In this document: positions 42,654 to 50,887 of the stretch, piece after piece
Layout: each line of letters opens with the position of its first letter
Numbering within the stretch: the first letter of the stretch is position 1
Assembly: GCA_905142475.1 (NCBI GenBank)
Contig: LR990730.1
Location: 2,728,001-2,792,000 of the forward strand
From: Xanthomonas hydrangeae
GTDB lineage: Bacteria > Pseudomonadota > Gammaproteobacteria > Xanthomonadales > Xanthomonadaceae
Length of the DNA stretch: 64,000 bases
Reading direction: 5' to 3'
Made by a program: the position numbers and the translations under genes
The notes under the pieces: model-generated
The model's database searches: none
What the model saw: the letters and a program-made list of their open reading frames with translations, nothing else
What the model was told of the DNA's origin: nothing

Positions 42654-45452
42654 TCAGGCGAGCCGTGGTTGCCGGCACAGGCGGGTGAGTTGCGGAACGC
42701 AGGAGCCGCAGACGCTGCCGCAGCCCAGGCGTTGTTTGAGCTGATCCAGATCGGCGCCGTCGTCGATGGCGGCATGAATCGCAGACCTCGACACCTGCAT
42801 GCAGGTGCACACGATCGGGTCGCTGGGCGCGCGTTGCGTCTGCGCAAACACTGCCAGTCGCGGACCACGCCACGCGTTGCCTGCCAATGCGGTGGCAAGC
42901 ACGAAGTGATCGGCTTCGCTGGGCTGAGCAGCGGTGAGCAACAGGCCATCGATATGGCTGTGGCCGTCCTGCGTGCGCCAGCCGACGCGGCGCATCAGGC
43001 CGCGGCGCAGATCGCGGTATTCCAGGACGTCCGCGCCGGCCGGCAGCTGCAAGGCAGCGATCAGGCGATCGAGCCACTGCGCATCCGGTGCGCGTTCGCA
43101 GGCCGCATGCAACACCGCCCAGTGCCCGCCCGCCTCCGCCAGCGGCTCGGCATGCAGGCGCAGCGATGCATAGCCGCACTCGCGCAACAGCGGCTGCAGC
43201 GCCTGTTGCAAGGCCAACGCATCACCGCGCCGGGCCGCGAGCAGATGCCAGCCAAATACGGCTTTCTCCACGCGCACCGCTGCGTGCTTGAGCTCGGGCT
43301 GCTGCGAGCGCGCATCCACCGCCGGGCTGCTCACTTCATTAATGCCGCCGCTGGACAGGCTCTGCCCGCTCCAGTGCATCGCGGCGAACACGGTACCCGA
43401 GCGCAGTTCGTCGGAGAGTTCCAGCGGCAGCACCAACGCGCGGCGCTTGCTCGCAATCTGCACCAGTTCGCCGGCCACCAGACCGCGTCGCGTCGCATCG
43501 TCCGGGTGCATGCGCAAAGCCGGTTCCGGGCTATGCGCAAACGCCGCAGGCACACGCCCACTGCGCGACATGCCATGCCACTGGTCGCGCAGGCGGCCGG
43601 TCAGCAGCCGCATCGGAAAGCGTGCCGAGGTCGGCTCGGCCACCTTGCGGTACGGCGTGGCATGGAAGCGCGCGCTTCCGTTGCCGGTGGCGAACACGCC
43701 ATCGGTATAGCGCCGTGCCTGCCCGTGTGCGGCACCGGCCGGAAACGGCCACTGCTGCGGGCCGCAATCCAGCATCGCGTAATCCAGCCCACCGATATCC
43801 AGATCGCGGCCAACCGTCAGCGCACGATGCTCGTCGAAGATCTGCGCGGTGGTATCGAACGCGAATAATCCCTCGCCCTCGGCGGGCGCCAGGCGTGCCT
43901 CCAGGCGGCGTGCCACTTCGCGCGCGATCCACCAATCCGCACGCGCCTGGCCCGGCGCTTCCACCGCCTTGCGCACGCGGGTGATGCGGCGCTCGGAGTT
44001 GGTCACCGTCCCGTCCTTCTCGCCCCAACTGGCTGCCGGCAACAGCACATCGGCATACGGCACGGTGTCGGTGCCGGAAAACGCGTCCTGCACGATCACC
44101 AGCTCGGCCTGTTCCAGCGCGGCGCGAATGCCGTCCACGTCCGGCATCGAATGCACGGGGTTGGTGCACACGATCCACACCGCCTTCAGCGTGCCGGCAC
44201 GCAGGCGCTCGAACAATTGCACTGCCGGTGCACCTGCAGTGGCGCTCAGGCGCCCAGCGGGCAAGTTCCACAAGCGTTCCAGCTCCGCACGGTCGTCTGC
44301 ATTGCCGATCTCGCGATGCGCCGCCAGCATCGTCGCCATCCCCCCAACCTCGCGCCCACCCATCGCATTGGGTTGGCCGGTCAGCGAAAACGGCCCTGCA
44401 CCCGGCTTGCCGATCTGCCCGGTCGCCAAATGCAGATTGATCAGGGCCAGATTCTTGTCGGTGCCATGCGCGGATTGATTCAGGCCCATGCAATACAGCG
44501 ACAACGCCGCCGGGCTGCGTCCGAACCACTCGGCCGCCTGCACCAGATCCTCATGCGAGATCCCGCAGATCTCGGCGCTCATGCGCGGTGTGTACTCGCG
44601 CAGCATGTGCTTGAGGGCGTCGAAATCCTCGGTATGCGCCGCAACGAAACGCGCATCCACCAGACCCTCCCAGATCAGGTGATGCAGCATGCCGTTGAAC
44701 AGGGCGACGTCGGTTCCGGGCTCGATCGCCAGGTGCAGGTCGGCCATGGCCGCGGTGTCGGTGCGACGCGGATCGATCACGATCCAGCGAATCTCGGGGT
44801 TGCGTACGCGTGCATCTTCCAGGCGACGAAACAGCACCGGATGTGCATACGCCATGTTGCTGCCGGCAAACAGCACCGTTTGCGCCAGTTCCAGATCCTC
44901 ATAGCAGGTCGGCGGGCCGTCGGCGCCCAGGGCGAGCTTGTAGCCGGTGACCGCACTGGACATGCACAGGCGCGAATTGGTGTCGATATTGTTGGTGCCA
45001 AGCAGGCCCTTGGCGAGCTTGTTGAAGACGTAATACTCCTCGGTCAGCAATTGCCCGGAGAGATAGAACGCCACCGCATCCGCGCCGTGCTCTTCGACGA
45101 TCGCCGCCAGCTTGTTGGTCACGTGATCGAGCGCCTGATCCCAGCTCACCGCCGCACGCGGTACCTGCCGATGACGACGCAACTCGGGCTCAAGCAAGCG
45201 CCCCTGCGTACTGGCGACGGTCTGTGGCAACGCCAGTCCCTTGCTGCACAATCGCCCATGATTGGCCGGATGCGTCGGGTCGCCTTCGATCCCGACGATG
45301 CGCTCGCCAGTTTCGTCGTGCTCACTGTGGATCAGCACACCGCAGCCCACGCCGCAGTAGCAACACGTCGAGCGCGTGATGCGATGCATCGGCGAGGACG
45401 CGTGCGGCTGCACGGCCGCGCTGGCTGATACCTGCTGCAGGCCTTCGCTCAT
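42654..45452 (-). CDS. nasA: Assimilatory nitrate reductase catalytic subunit, 932 aa
   Basis: A molybdopterin (bis-MGD) oxidoreductase reducing nitrate to nitrite in the cytoplasm. The N-terminal Fe-S motif is CCYCGVGCGV with the last Cys in GRLCSKG near residue 68; DTNSRLCMSSAV near 145 and later molybdopterin-binding segments (GSNMAYAHPVLFRR, GLNQSAHGTDKNLALINLHL, GQPNAMGGREVGG) are present. The C-terminus carries an added bacterioferritin-associated ferredoxin-like [2Fe-2S] segment (IVCTCMQVSRSAIHAAI and GCGSVCGSCVPQL), which probably accepts electrons, since no separate reductase gene is seen. The ATG at 45452 overlaps the nirD stop (ATGA). Confidence 0.93.
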   Translation of the reverse strand: MSEGLQQVSASAAVQPHASSPMHRITRSTCCYCGVGCGVLIHSEHDETGERIVGIEGDPTHPANHGRLCSKGLALPQTVASTQGRLLEPELRRHRQVPRAAVSWDQALDHVTNKLAAIVEEHGADAVAFYLSGQLLTEEYYVFNKLAKGLLGTNNIDTNSRLCMSSAVTGYKLALGADGPPTCYEDLELAQTVLFAGSNMAYAHPVLFRRLEDARVRNPEIRWIVIDPRRTDTAAMADLHLAIEPGTDVALFNGMLHHLIWEGLVDARFVAAHTEDFDALKHMLREYTPRMSAEICGISHEDLVQAAEWFGRSPAALSLYCMGLNQSAHGTDKNLALINLHLATGQIGKPGAGPFSLTGQPNAMGGREVGGMATMLAAHREIGNADDRAELERLWNLPAGRLSATAGAPAVQLFERLRAGTLKAVWIVCTNPVHSMPDVDGIRAALEQAELVIVQDAFSGTDTVPYADVLLPAASWGEKDGTVTNSERRITRVRKAVEAPGQARADWWIAREVARRLEARLAPAEGEGLFAFDTTAQIFDEHRALTVGRDLDIGGLDYAMLDCGPQQWPFPAGAAHGQARRYTDGVFATGNGSARFHATPYRKVAEPTSARFPMRLLTGRLRDQWHGMSRSGRVPAAFAHSPEPALRMHPDDATRRGLVAGELVQIASKRRALVLPLELSDELRSGTVFAAMHWSGQSLSSGGINEVSSPAVDARSQQPELKHAAVRVEKAVFGWHLLAARRGDALALQQALQPLLRECGYASLRLHAEPLAEAGGHWAVLHAACERAPDAQWLDRLIAALQLPAGADVLEYRDLRRGLMRRVGWRTQDGHSHIDGLLLTAAQPSEADHFVLATALAGNAWRGPRLAVFAQTQRAPSDPIVCTCMQVSRSAIHAAIDDGADLDQLKQRLGCGSVCGSCVPQLTRLCRQPRLA

Positions 45453-45808
45453 GCAGCCGGCTCGGCGATGGCATCGGGTTGCGACACCGGCTCCAGCACG
45501 ATCCACACCGCGTCGGCTTCCACCTTGACCGGATAACGCGGCGCGCAGCCCACATCCGGCGCGCAGGCCTGCCCGCTTTGCAACGCAATCGCCCAGCCAT
45601 GCAACGGGCAGGTCACGGTGTCGCCAGCCACGATGCCTTGCGATAACGGGCCGCCTTTGTGCGGGCAACGGTCGCGCAACGCGAACACCTGATCGCTGGC
45701 GGTGCGGAACAAGGCGATCGTCGGGATGCCGTCGATATCGAGTACACGTGCGCCCAACGCAGGCAATTCCTGCAGCGCACAGACGCGGATCCAGGCGTTG
45801 TCGTGCAT
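45449..45808 (-). CDS. nirD: Nitrite reductase small subunit, Rieske-type, 119 aa
   Basis: The small subunit of NADH-nitrite reductase NirBD. It carries RCPHKGGPLSQG near residue 48 and VTCPLHGWAIALQSG near 67, a full set of two Cys and two His in Rieske arrangement, unlike Escherichia coli NirD, which lacks them. The ATG at 45808 is two bases after the nirB stop, with GGAGGA six bases upstream, so an alternative ATG at 45814 with no spacing is less likely. The stop overlaps the nasA start. Confidence 0.9.
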   Translation of the reverse strand: MHDNAWIRVCALQELPALGARVLDIDGIPTIALFRTASDQVFALRDRCPHKGGPLSQGIVAGDTVTCPLHGWAIALQSGQACAPDVGCAPRYPVKVEADAVWIVLEPVSQPDAIAEPAA

Positions 45809-45810
45809 GC

Positions 45811-48264
45811 TCATTCCTCCACCGTTGCGGCAGGCGCGGCAATGCGCAGCGGTTGGTATTCCTGTCGCCGTTCCCCGGCGATACGCGCCTTCCATGGGTC
45901 GACCAGGCCTTCCAGCGAATACAGCAAGCGCTCGTACAAGGCACGGCGATTGGCCGCGTCATCGACCACTTGTGCGCGGATGTAGTCCAGCCCCACCCGT
46001 GCGATGTAGTGCACGGTGCGATCCAGGTAATAGGCCTGCTCCCGATACAGCTGCAAGAACGCACCGGTGTACTCGCGCACTTCATCGGCGGTGGTCACCT
46101 TGACCAGGAAACGCGCGACCTCGGTCTTGATCCCGCCATTGCCGCCGATATGCAGCTCCCACCCCGAATCCACCGCAATGATGCCCACGTCCTTGATGCC
46201 GGATTCGGCGCAATTACGCGGGCAACCGGACACCGCCAGCTTCACCTTGTGCGGGCTCCACATATTGGCCAGCATGGTTTCCAGATCGATGCCCATCTGC
46301 GTGCTGTTCTGCGTGCCGAAGCGGCAGAACTCGCTGCCCACGCAGGTCTTCACCGTACGGATCGACTTGCCGTACGCATGCCCGGACTGCATGCCCAGAT
46401 CGCGCCACACATCCACCAGATCCTCTTTCTTGACCCCGAGCAGATCGATGCGCTGGCCACCGGTCACCTTGACCATCGGCACCGCATACTTGTCGGCAAC
46501 ATCGGCAATGCGGCGCAGCTCGCTGGCATTGGTCACCCCGCCCTTCATCTGCGGAATCACCGAGAATGTGCCGTCTTTCTGGATGTTGGCGTGCGCCCGC
46601 TCGTTGATGAAACGCGATTGCGGGTCGTCGATGGCCTCATGCGGCCAGGTCGAGAGCATGTAGTAGTTGATCGCCGGCCGGCAGGTGGCGCAACCGTTGG
46701 GCGTGCGCCATTCCATGAAGGCGTAGGCCTGCGCATGGGTCAGCAACTTGTGTTCGCGAATGGCGCGCCGCACTTCGCCATGGCTCAGGTCCGTACATGC
46801 GCAAACCGCCTTGGTTTTCGGCGTTTCCTGGAAGTTGGAGCCCAGGCAGTTCATCAGGATCTGCTCGACCAGCCCGGTGCACGATCCGCACGAACTCGCC
46901 GCCTTGGTGTTCTTCTTGACGTCATCGACGGTGAACAGGCCTTGCTCGCTGATCGCTTTCACGATCGTGCCCTTGCACACGCCATTGCAGCCGCAGACCT
47001 CGTCGCTGTCGGCCATCGCACTGGCACGGTCTTGCCCGCCGGTACCGGCATCGCCCAACGCGCTTTCGCCGAAGATCAAGTGATCGCGCTGCGCCTGGAT
47101 CGGCGTGCCGTCCTTGAGCAACTTGAAGTACCAGCCACCATCGCTGGTATCGCCATACAGGCAGGCACCCACCAGCACGTCGTCGCGGATCACCAGTTTC
47201 TTGTAGACGCCGCCGGCCGGGTCGGACAGCACGATCTCTTCGCAGCCATCGCCGCCCATGAAATCGCCTGCCGAAAACAGATCGATGCCGGTGACCTTGA
47301 GCTTGGTCGAGGCCACCGAACCGCGGTAGATGCCGATGCCGAACTGCGCCAGGTGATTCGCGCACACCTTGGCCTGCTCGAACAACGGTGCCACCAGGCC
47401 GTACGCAATGCCACGATGATTTGCGCACTCGCCCACTGCATACACGCGCGGATCGAAGCTCTGCAGGCTGTCGTTGACCACGATGCCGCGTGAGCAATGG
47501 ATACCGGCTTCTTCGGCAAGGCGCGTATTCGGGCGGATGCCCGCTGCCATCACCACCAGATCGGCCGGGATCTCGCTGCCATCGGCAAACCTCACCCCGA
47601 TCACGTCGCCCTGCGCGTTGCCCAGCAACGCACTGGTCGCTGTGCTGAGCTTGAACTCCAGACCGCGCGCGCGCAGTGCCTGCTGCAACAGATTGCCCGC
47701 CACCGGATCGAGCTGGCGCTCCAGCAACCACCCGGCCAGATGCACCACCGTCACGTCCATCCCGCGCAGCTTCAAGCCATTGGCCGCTTCCAGACCGAGC
47801 AAACCGCCGCCGATCACCACCGCGTGCTGCTTGCTGCGCGCGGTCTCGATCATCGTGCGCGTGTCCTGGATATCGCGGTATCCGATCACACGCTTCAAGT
47901 CGTTACCGGGAATCGGCAACACGAACGGCACCGAGCCGGTGGCGATCAACAAGCGGTCGTACTCGGCCTCGGTGCCATCGGCGGCGATCACCCGACGGCG
48001 CACGCGATCGATGCGCGTGACCTCCTTGTTCAAGTGCAGATGAATCCCGTTGTCCTGATACCACTGCAGCGGATTGAGCACGATATCGTCGAACTCCTGC
48101 TCGCCGGCCAACACCGGCGAGAGCAGGATGCGGTTGTAGTTGGGATGCGGCTCGGCGCCGAGCACGGTGATCTGGTACATGCCCGGCATCAGCTTGAGCA
48201 GTTCCTCCACGGTGCGGATGCCGGCCATGCCATTGCCGATGACGACGAGTCTGGGTTGCTTCAT
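45811..48264 (-). CDS. nirB: NADH-dependent nitrite reductase large subunit, 817 aa
   Basis: Reduces nitrite to ammonia with NADH in the cytoplasm. The N-terminal FAD domain starts RLVVIGNGMAGIRTVEELL, with NAD-binding GGGLLGLEAANGLKLRG. The middle has BFD-like [2Fe-2S] motifs (CGCNGVCKG and SSCGSCTGLVEQIL). The C-terminal half is the siroheme/4Fe-4S sulfite-nitrite reductase part with CVGSEFCRFGTQNS and SGCPRNCAESGIKDVG. Start 48264 (MKQPRL) is chosen; ATG 48285 is also possible and would begin just after the transporter stop. Confidence 0.93.
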   Translation of the reverse strand: MKQPRLVVIGNGMAGIRTVEELLKLMPGMYQITVLGAEPHPNYNRILLSPVLAGEQEFDDIVLNPLQWYQDNGIHLHLNKEVTRIDRVRRRVIAADGTEAEYDRLLIATGSVPFVLPIPGNDLKRVIGYRDIQDTRTMIETARSKQHAVVIGGGLLGLEAANGLKLRGMDVTVVHLAGWLLERQLDPVAGNLLQQALRARGLEFKLSTATSALLGNAQGDVIGVRFADGSEIPADLVVMAAGIRPNTRLAEEAGIHCSRGIVVNDSLQSFDPRVYAVGECANHRGIAYGLVAPLFEQAKVCANHLAQFGIGIYRGSVASTKLKVTGIDLFSAGDFMGGDGCEEIVLSDPAGGVYKKLVIRDDVLVGACLYGDTSDGGWYFKLLKDGTPIQAQRDHLIFGESALGDAGTGGQDRASAMADSDEVCGCNGVCKGTIVKAISEQGLFTVDDVKKNTKAASSCGSCTGLVEQILMNCLGSNFQETPKTKAVCACTDLSHGEVRRAIREHKLLTHAQAYAFMEWRTPNGCATCRPAINYYMLSTWPHEAIDDPQSRFINERAHANIQKDGTFSVIPQMKGGVTNASELRRIADVADKYAVPMVKVTGGQRIDLLGVKKEDLVDVWRDLGMQSGHAYGKSIRTVKTCVGSEFCRFGTQNSTQMGIDLETMLANMWSPHKVKLAVSGCPRNCAESGIKDVGIIAVDSGWELHIGGNGGIKTEVARFLVKVTTADEVREYTGAFLQLYREQAYYLDRTVHYIARVGLDYIRAQVVDDAANRRALYERLLYSLEGLVDPWKARIAGERRQEYQPLRIAAPAATVEE

Positions 48265-48286
48265 TGCCTGGATTCCTGTCGACATG

Positions 48287-49495
48287 TCAGACCCGCGCCG
48301 CACCGGCGCTGGACCATTCGCTACGCCATTGCGTCTTGACCCCGGCCAGCAACGCCCAGCCACCGAGTGCGAAGGCCGCGAACAACCACATGCCGATCGC
48401 ATAGCTGCCGGTGTGCTGCTTGAGCACGCCTAAGCCTGCAGCAAGCGCAAATCCACCGATGCCGCCGGCCATCCCGATCAAGCCGGTCATCACCCCGATG
48501 TCCTGTGCAAACCGCTGCGGTACCAGTTGAAACACCGCACCGTTGCCGGCGCCCAGGCATAACAAGGTCAACACAAACAACGCCAGCGTCACCATCGCGC
48601 CGCCGGCACCGAAACCTGCGATGCCCACCAACGCGGCAACCAACAGATACACCGTGAGCAAGGCACGCGTGCCGCCAACGCGGTCGGCAATCACCCCGCC
48701 CAATGGACGCATCACCGAACCCGCCAACACGCAGGCGGCCGTCGCCCACCCTGCAGTGCGCGCATCGAAGTCGAACTGATCGTGAAAATAGCCGGGCAAT
48801 GCACTGGCAAACCCGGAAAATCCGCCGAAGGTCACCGAGTAAAAGAACATGAAGCGCCACGCATCACGATTGCCCACCAGTACGCGGCCATAGTCGGCCC
48901 AGCGCTTGCGCGCGACCGGCGCCGGCGCTTCTTTCGCGATCAAGACGAACACGATCAACGTCAGCAGCAACGGAATGCACGCCAGTCCGAACACGTTCTG
49001 ATAACCGAACGCCAACGCCAGCATCGGTGCGAACAATGCAGCCAGCACCGTGCCGGAATTGCCCGCACCGGCAATCCCCATCGCGGTGCCCTGATGCTCG
49101 GGCGGATACCAACGCGAAGCCAACGGCAGTGCGACCGCGAACGAGGCGCCGGCAATGCCGAGCAGCACGCCCAGCAACAACACCTGCCCCATGCTGTGCA
49201 CGCCCAACTGCCATGCGCCGAACAACGAGGCAATCACCGCAAGTTGAGCGATAACGCCGGCGCGCTTGGCACCGATACGGTCGGCCAGCATGCCCAGCAC
49301 CAGTCGCAACACCGCGCCGCACAGGATCGGCACCGCCACCATCAAGGCGCGCTGCTGCGTATCCAGTCCCAGCGCTTGCGCGATCGGCACCTGCAGCGGA
49401 CCAAGCAGATACCACACCATGAAGCTCAGGTCGAAATACAGAAAGGATGCGAACAAGGTGGGCGTGTGCCCGGATCGCCAGAACGAGCGATGCAT
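48287..49495 (-). CDS. narK: Nitrate/nitrite transporter, MFS NarK/NasA type, 402 aa
   Basis: A twelve-helix major facilitator protein. The two nitrate-porter signatures are visible: MGIAGAGNSGTVLAALFAP near residue 150 and MTGLIGMAGGIGGFALAAGL near 340. It imports nitrate into the cytoplasm and is the first gene of the nas operon. The ATG at 49495 is preceded by AGAGG five bases upstream. The gene lies directly after the leader terminator at 49521-49563, so its transcription, and that of nirBD and nasA, depends on antitermination. Confidence 0.9.
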   Translation of the reverse strand: MHRSFWRSGHTPTLFASFLYFDLSFMVWYLLGPLQVPIAQALGLDTQQRALMVAVPILCGAVLRLVLGMLADRIGAKRAGVIAQLAVIASLFGAWQLGVHSMGQVLLLGVLLGIAGASFAVALPLASRWYPPEHQGTAMGIAGAGNSGTVLAALFAPMLALAFGYQNVFGLACIPLLLTLIVFVLIAKEAPAPVARKRWADYGRVLVGNRDAWRFMFFYSVTFGGFSGFASALPGYFHDQFDFDARTAGWATAACVLAGSVMRPLGGVIADRVGGTRALLTVYLLVAALVGIAGFGAGGAMVTLALFVLTLLCLGAGNGAVFQLVPQRFAQDIGVMTGLIGMAGGIGGFALAAGLGVLKQHTGSYAIGMWLFAAFALGGWALLAGVKTQWRSEWSSAGAARV

Positions 49496-49520
49496 AGAGA
49501 CCTCTTCGAATGCGATGGCC

Positions 49521-49563
49521 AAAAAAAACGGCGCCCCTCCGGTAAAACCGGAAGGACGCCGTT
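49521..49563 (-). terminator. Intrinsic terminator in the nas operon leader
   Basis: Read leftwards, AACGGCG then a T-CC-T-TCCGG arm pairs with CCGGA-G-GG-G-CGCCGTT through 16 base pairs including two G-U, around the loop TTTTA, followed by eight T residues. It lies 26 bp before the transporter start codon. It would halt the operon unless NasT bound to the upstream hairpins prevents it. Confidence 0.93.
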
Positions 49564-49569
49564 GTCCTG

Positions 49570-49639
49570 GATGCATGCGGATCGTCGTTGATCCGCTGCA
49601 TCGTGTTCGTGTTGTTGCAGGCACGCCGTTGCACCTGCA
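49570..49639 (-). ncRNA. ANTAR-binding two-hairpin leader of the nas operon
   Basis: Hairpin P1 (49639-49616) has a 9-bp stem with the six-base loop AACGGC; hairpin P2 (49602-49570) has a 13-bp stem with one bulged A and the loop AACGAC. The linker is 13 bases. Both loops have A at position 1 and G at position 4, the invariant bases of the ANTAR recognition motif. P2 ends six bases before the terminator. The predicted transcript start (about 49641) coincides with the first base of P1. A gene for the ANTAR protein NasT is nearby. Function is inferred from this match to the known NasR/NasT mechanism. Confidence 0.88.
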
Positions 49640-49651
49640 CGTAATCGCTAC

Positions 49652-49667
49652 GCAATCAACGTGCCAA
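49652..49667 (-). promoter_or_regulatory. Sigma-54 promoter of the nas operon
   Basis: TTGGCACGTTGATTGC matches the -24/-12 consensus TTGGCACG-N4-TTGC, with GG and GC separated by exactly ten bases. It reads leftwards and would start transcription near 49641. Sigma-54 dependence fits control by nitrogen limitation through NtrC. Confidence 0.88.
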
Positions 49668-49713
49668 CTTGCTCACCCAAGCATCACGACGCTACAAGTC
49701 ATTGAAAAATAGT

Positions 49714-49729
49714 GTGTTGGATGCAACAC
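49714..49729. promoter_or_regulatory. Perfect inverted repeat upstream of the nas promoter
   Basis: GTGTTG-GATG-CAACAC (49714-49729) is a perfect 6-4-6 palindrome about 50 bp upstream of the -24 element. It could bind a regulator such as a nitrogen or IHF-type accessory protein; identity unknown. Confidence 0.4.
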
Positions 49730-49795
49730 GTCCGATTTCACGACGGCCCACCGACACGCCAGTGCAGCTCACCATTCCCGTCTTTCGTGCAGCCT

Positions 49796-49812
49796 TGCAC
49801 CAACAGCGTGCA
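49796..49812. promoter_or_regulatory. NtrC-like enhancer site
   Basis: TGCACC-AACAG-CGTGCA matches the NtrC consensus TGCACC-N5-GGTGCA at 11 of 12 positions. Its centre is about 165 bp upstream of the predicted start, a usual distance for NtrC enhancers. A second overlapping palindrome GTGCA-GCCT-TGCAC lies at 49787-49800. Confidence 0.65.
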
Positions 49813-49917
49813 CCCTGTATCGCAGGCTCTGTCGCTTGGCATGACTACCAGCGCCCAACAAAACCACTGCACAGCTGGTGCTCGGAAGCCTCGTCTAGGA
49901 CGCGTGCACACCGATCG

Positions 49918-50059
49918 AATGTCCAGGTCAAAAGCATAGTTAGTCGAGCGCGCGGCGCCCTCGCCGCTTGCGGGACACGCCGCAAGTACGTCCATGTAGG
50001 CTCGGTGGCGGCATCCATGCCGCCACACGGTCCCGCAATCGGCAAGGACACCGCACCAG
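49918..50059 (+). repeat. Palindromic element A, copy 1
   Basis: A 142-bp unit nearly identical to copy 2 at 50323-50464 (differences at only about three to five bases). Its core is a perfect inverted repeat GTGGCGGCAT-CC-ATGCCGCCAC, with an outer arm pair TTGCGGGAC/GTCCCGCAA. It is related to element B in inverted orientation, sharing GGGACACGCCGCAAGTACGT. Confidence 0.85.
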
Positions 50060-50083
50060 AAAGTTATTCGGCTGCTTTGTTGA

Positions 50084-50221
50084 AAACATGCACACACCGA
50101 CTATCTCCACTGGTCCTTGCCCGCCCACCATCGCGGGACCTTACGCGGCATGGATGCCGCGTAAGAGCCTACACGGACGTACTTGCGGCGTGTCCCGCGA
50201 TGGTGGGCGGGCAAGGGCCCT
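50084..50221 (-). repeat. Palindromic element B, copy 1 (MITE-like)
   Basis: The unit has perfect 25-bp terminal arms (50115-50139 and 50192-50216, starting CCTTGCCCGCCCACC) and an inner palindrome TTACGCGGCAT-GG-ATGCCGCGTAA. No transposase or coding capacity is present, so it looks like a short mobile or structural repeat family. Confidence 0.85.
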
Positions 50222-50322
50222 CCAGCAAACCCACAGATCACCGCTCTGCAACTGATCTATCTGCACTGTCCCACCTTCCAGACAACCGAGATTAAAGTCA
50301 TGGCGTCGCCTAGAGTCAGCCA

Positions 50323-50464
50323 AATGCCTAGGTCAAAAGCATAGTTAGTCGAGCGCGCGGTGCCCTCGCCGCTTGCGGGACACGCCGCAAGTACGTCCAT
50401 GTAGGCTCGGTGGCGGCATCCATGCCGCCACACGGTCCCGCAATCGGCAAGGACACCGCACCAG
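50323..50464 (+). repeat. Palindromic element A, copy 2
   Basis: A 142-bp copy of element A, 405 bp after copy 1. Both copies begin with an AATG..AGGTCAAAAGCATAGTTAG segment that lies outside the hairpin, so duplication copied flanking DNA as well as the hairpin. Confidence 0.85.
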
Positions 50465-50594
50465 GCCGTTGGTCGGCAACTCGGTGAAGAGCTCGTCGTG
50501 GCTGGTTGTGTTGGCATGCTTGCGCGGATCGTAGATCAGGTGAAATAGCTGGCTGACGATCCATCCGCCGAGCAATCCATGCAATGCAATGCTT
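50465..50594 (-). pseudogene. Fragment of a membrane-protein gene between repeats
   Basis: Read leftwards, the interval gives ASIALHGLLGGWIVSQLFHLI, then YDPRKHANTTSHDELFTELP, a hydrophobic helix followed by a polar tail that looks like real coding sequence. It has no proper start or stop, being cut by element B2 on one side and A2 on the other. Gene identity not recognised. Confidence 0.4.
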
Positions 50595-50732
50595 GCAAAC
50601 ATACCCACCGACCATCTCGACTGGTCCTTGCCCGCCCACCGTCGCAGGACCTTACGCGGCATGGATGCCGCGTAAGAGCCTACACGGACGTACTTGCGGC
50701 GTGTCCTGCGATGGTGGGCGGGCAAGGGCCCT
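50595..50732 (-). repeat. Palindromic element B, copy 2 (MITE-like)
   Basis: Terminal arms at 50626-50650 and 50703-50727 pair at 24 of 25 positions. Compared with copy 1 a G-C pair near the inner end of the stem has become A-T in both arms, a compensating change that keeps the hairpin. Confidence 0.85.
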
Positions 50733-50887
50733 GCAACCAGGCCGCAGTTCAAACGCTCTGCAACAGACCCAGACGCCAAGTGACTGCGGGCAGGCGTAGG
50801 AGTTCGGAGTGCATGCTGGTCCATGCCGGTTGCCTTGCCGGTAAAGCGCTCCAGCGCAGCGCTAACGCGGTCATGTAGTCATCCGCC

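Larger units (their letters stand above)
49741..50887. other. Repeat-filled intergenic region between the nas operon and nasS
   Basis: About 1.15 kb with no intact gene. It holds the NtrC-like site at its left end and then four copies of a palindromic element in two flavours (A1 49918-50059, B1 50084-50221, A2 50323-50464, B2 50595-50732). A coding-looking remnant occupies about 50465-50594 on the minus strand. The rest shows nothing that can be supported. Confidence 0.7.

Noticed and set aside
41991..43868. A 625-codon plus-strand frame over sumT and nasA
   Set aside because: Shadow of well-supported minus-strand genes; composition rich in His, Arg and Gln with no motifs.
49918..50732. Intact insertion sequence
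   Set aside because: The elements have inverted arms but no coding capacity for a transposase, and no target-site duplication could be identified.
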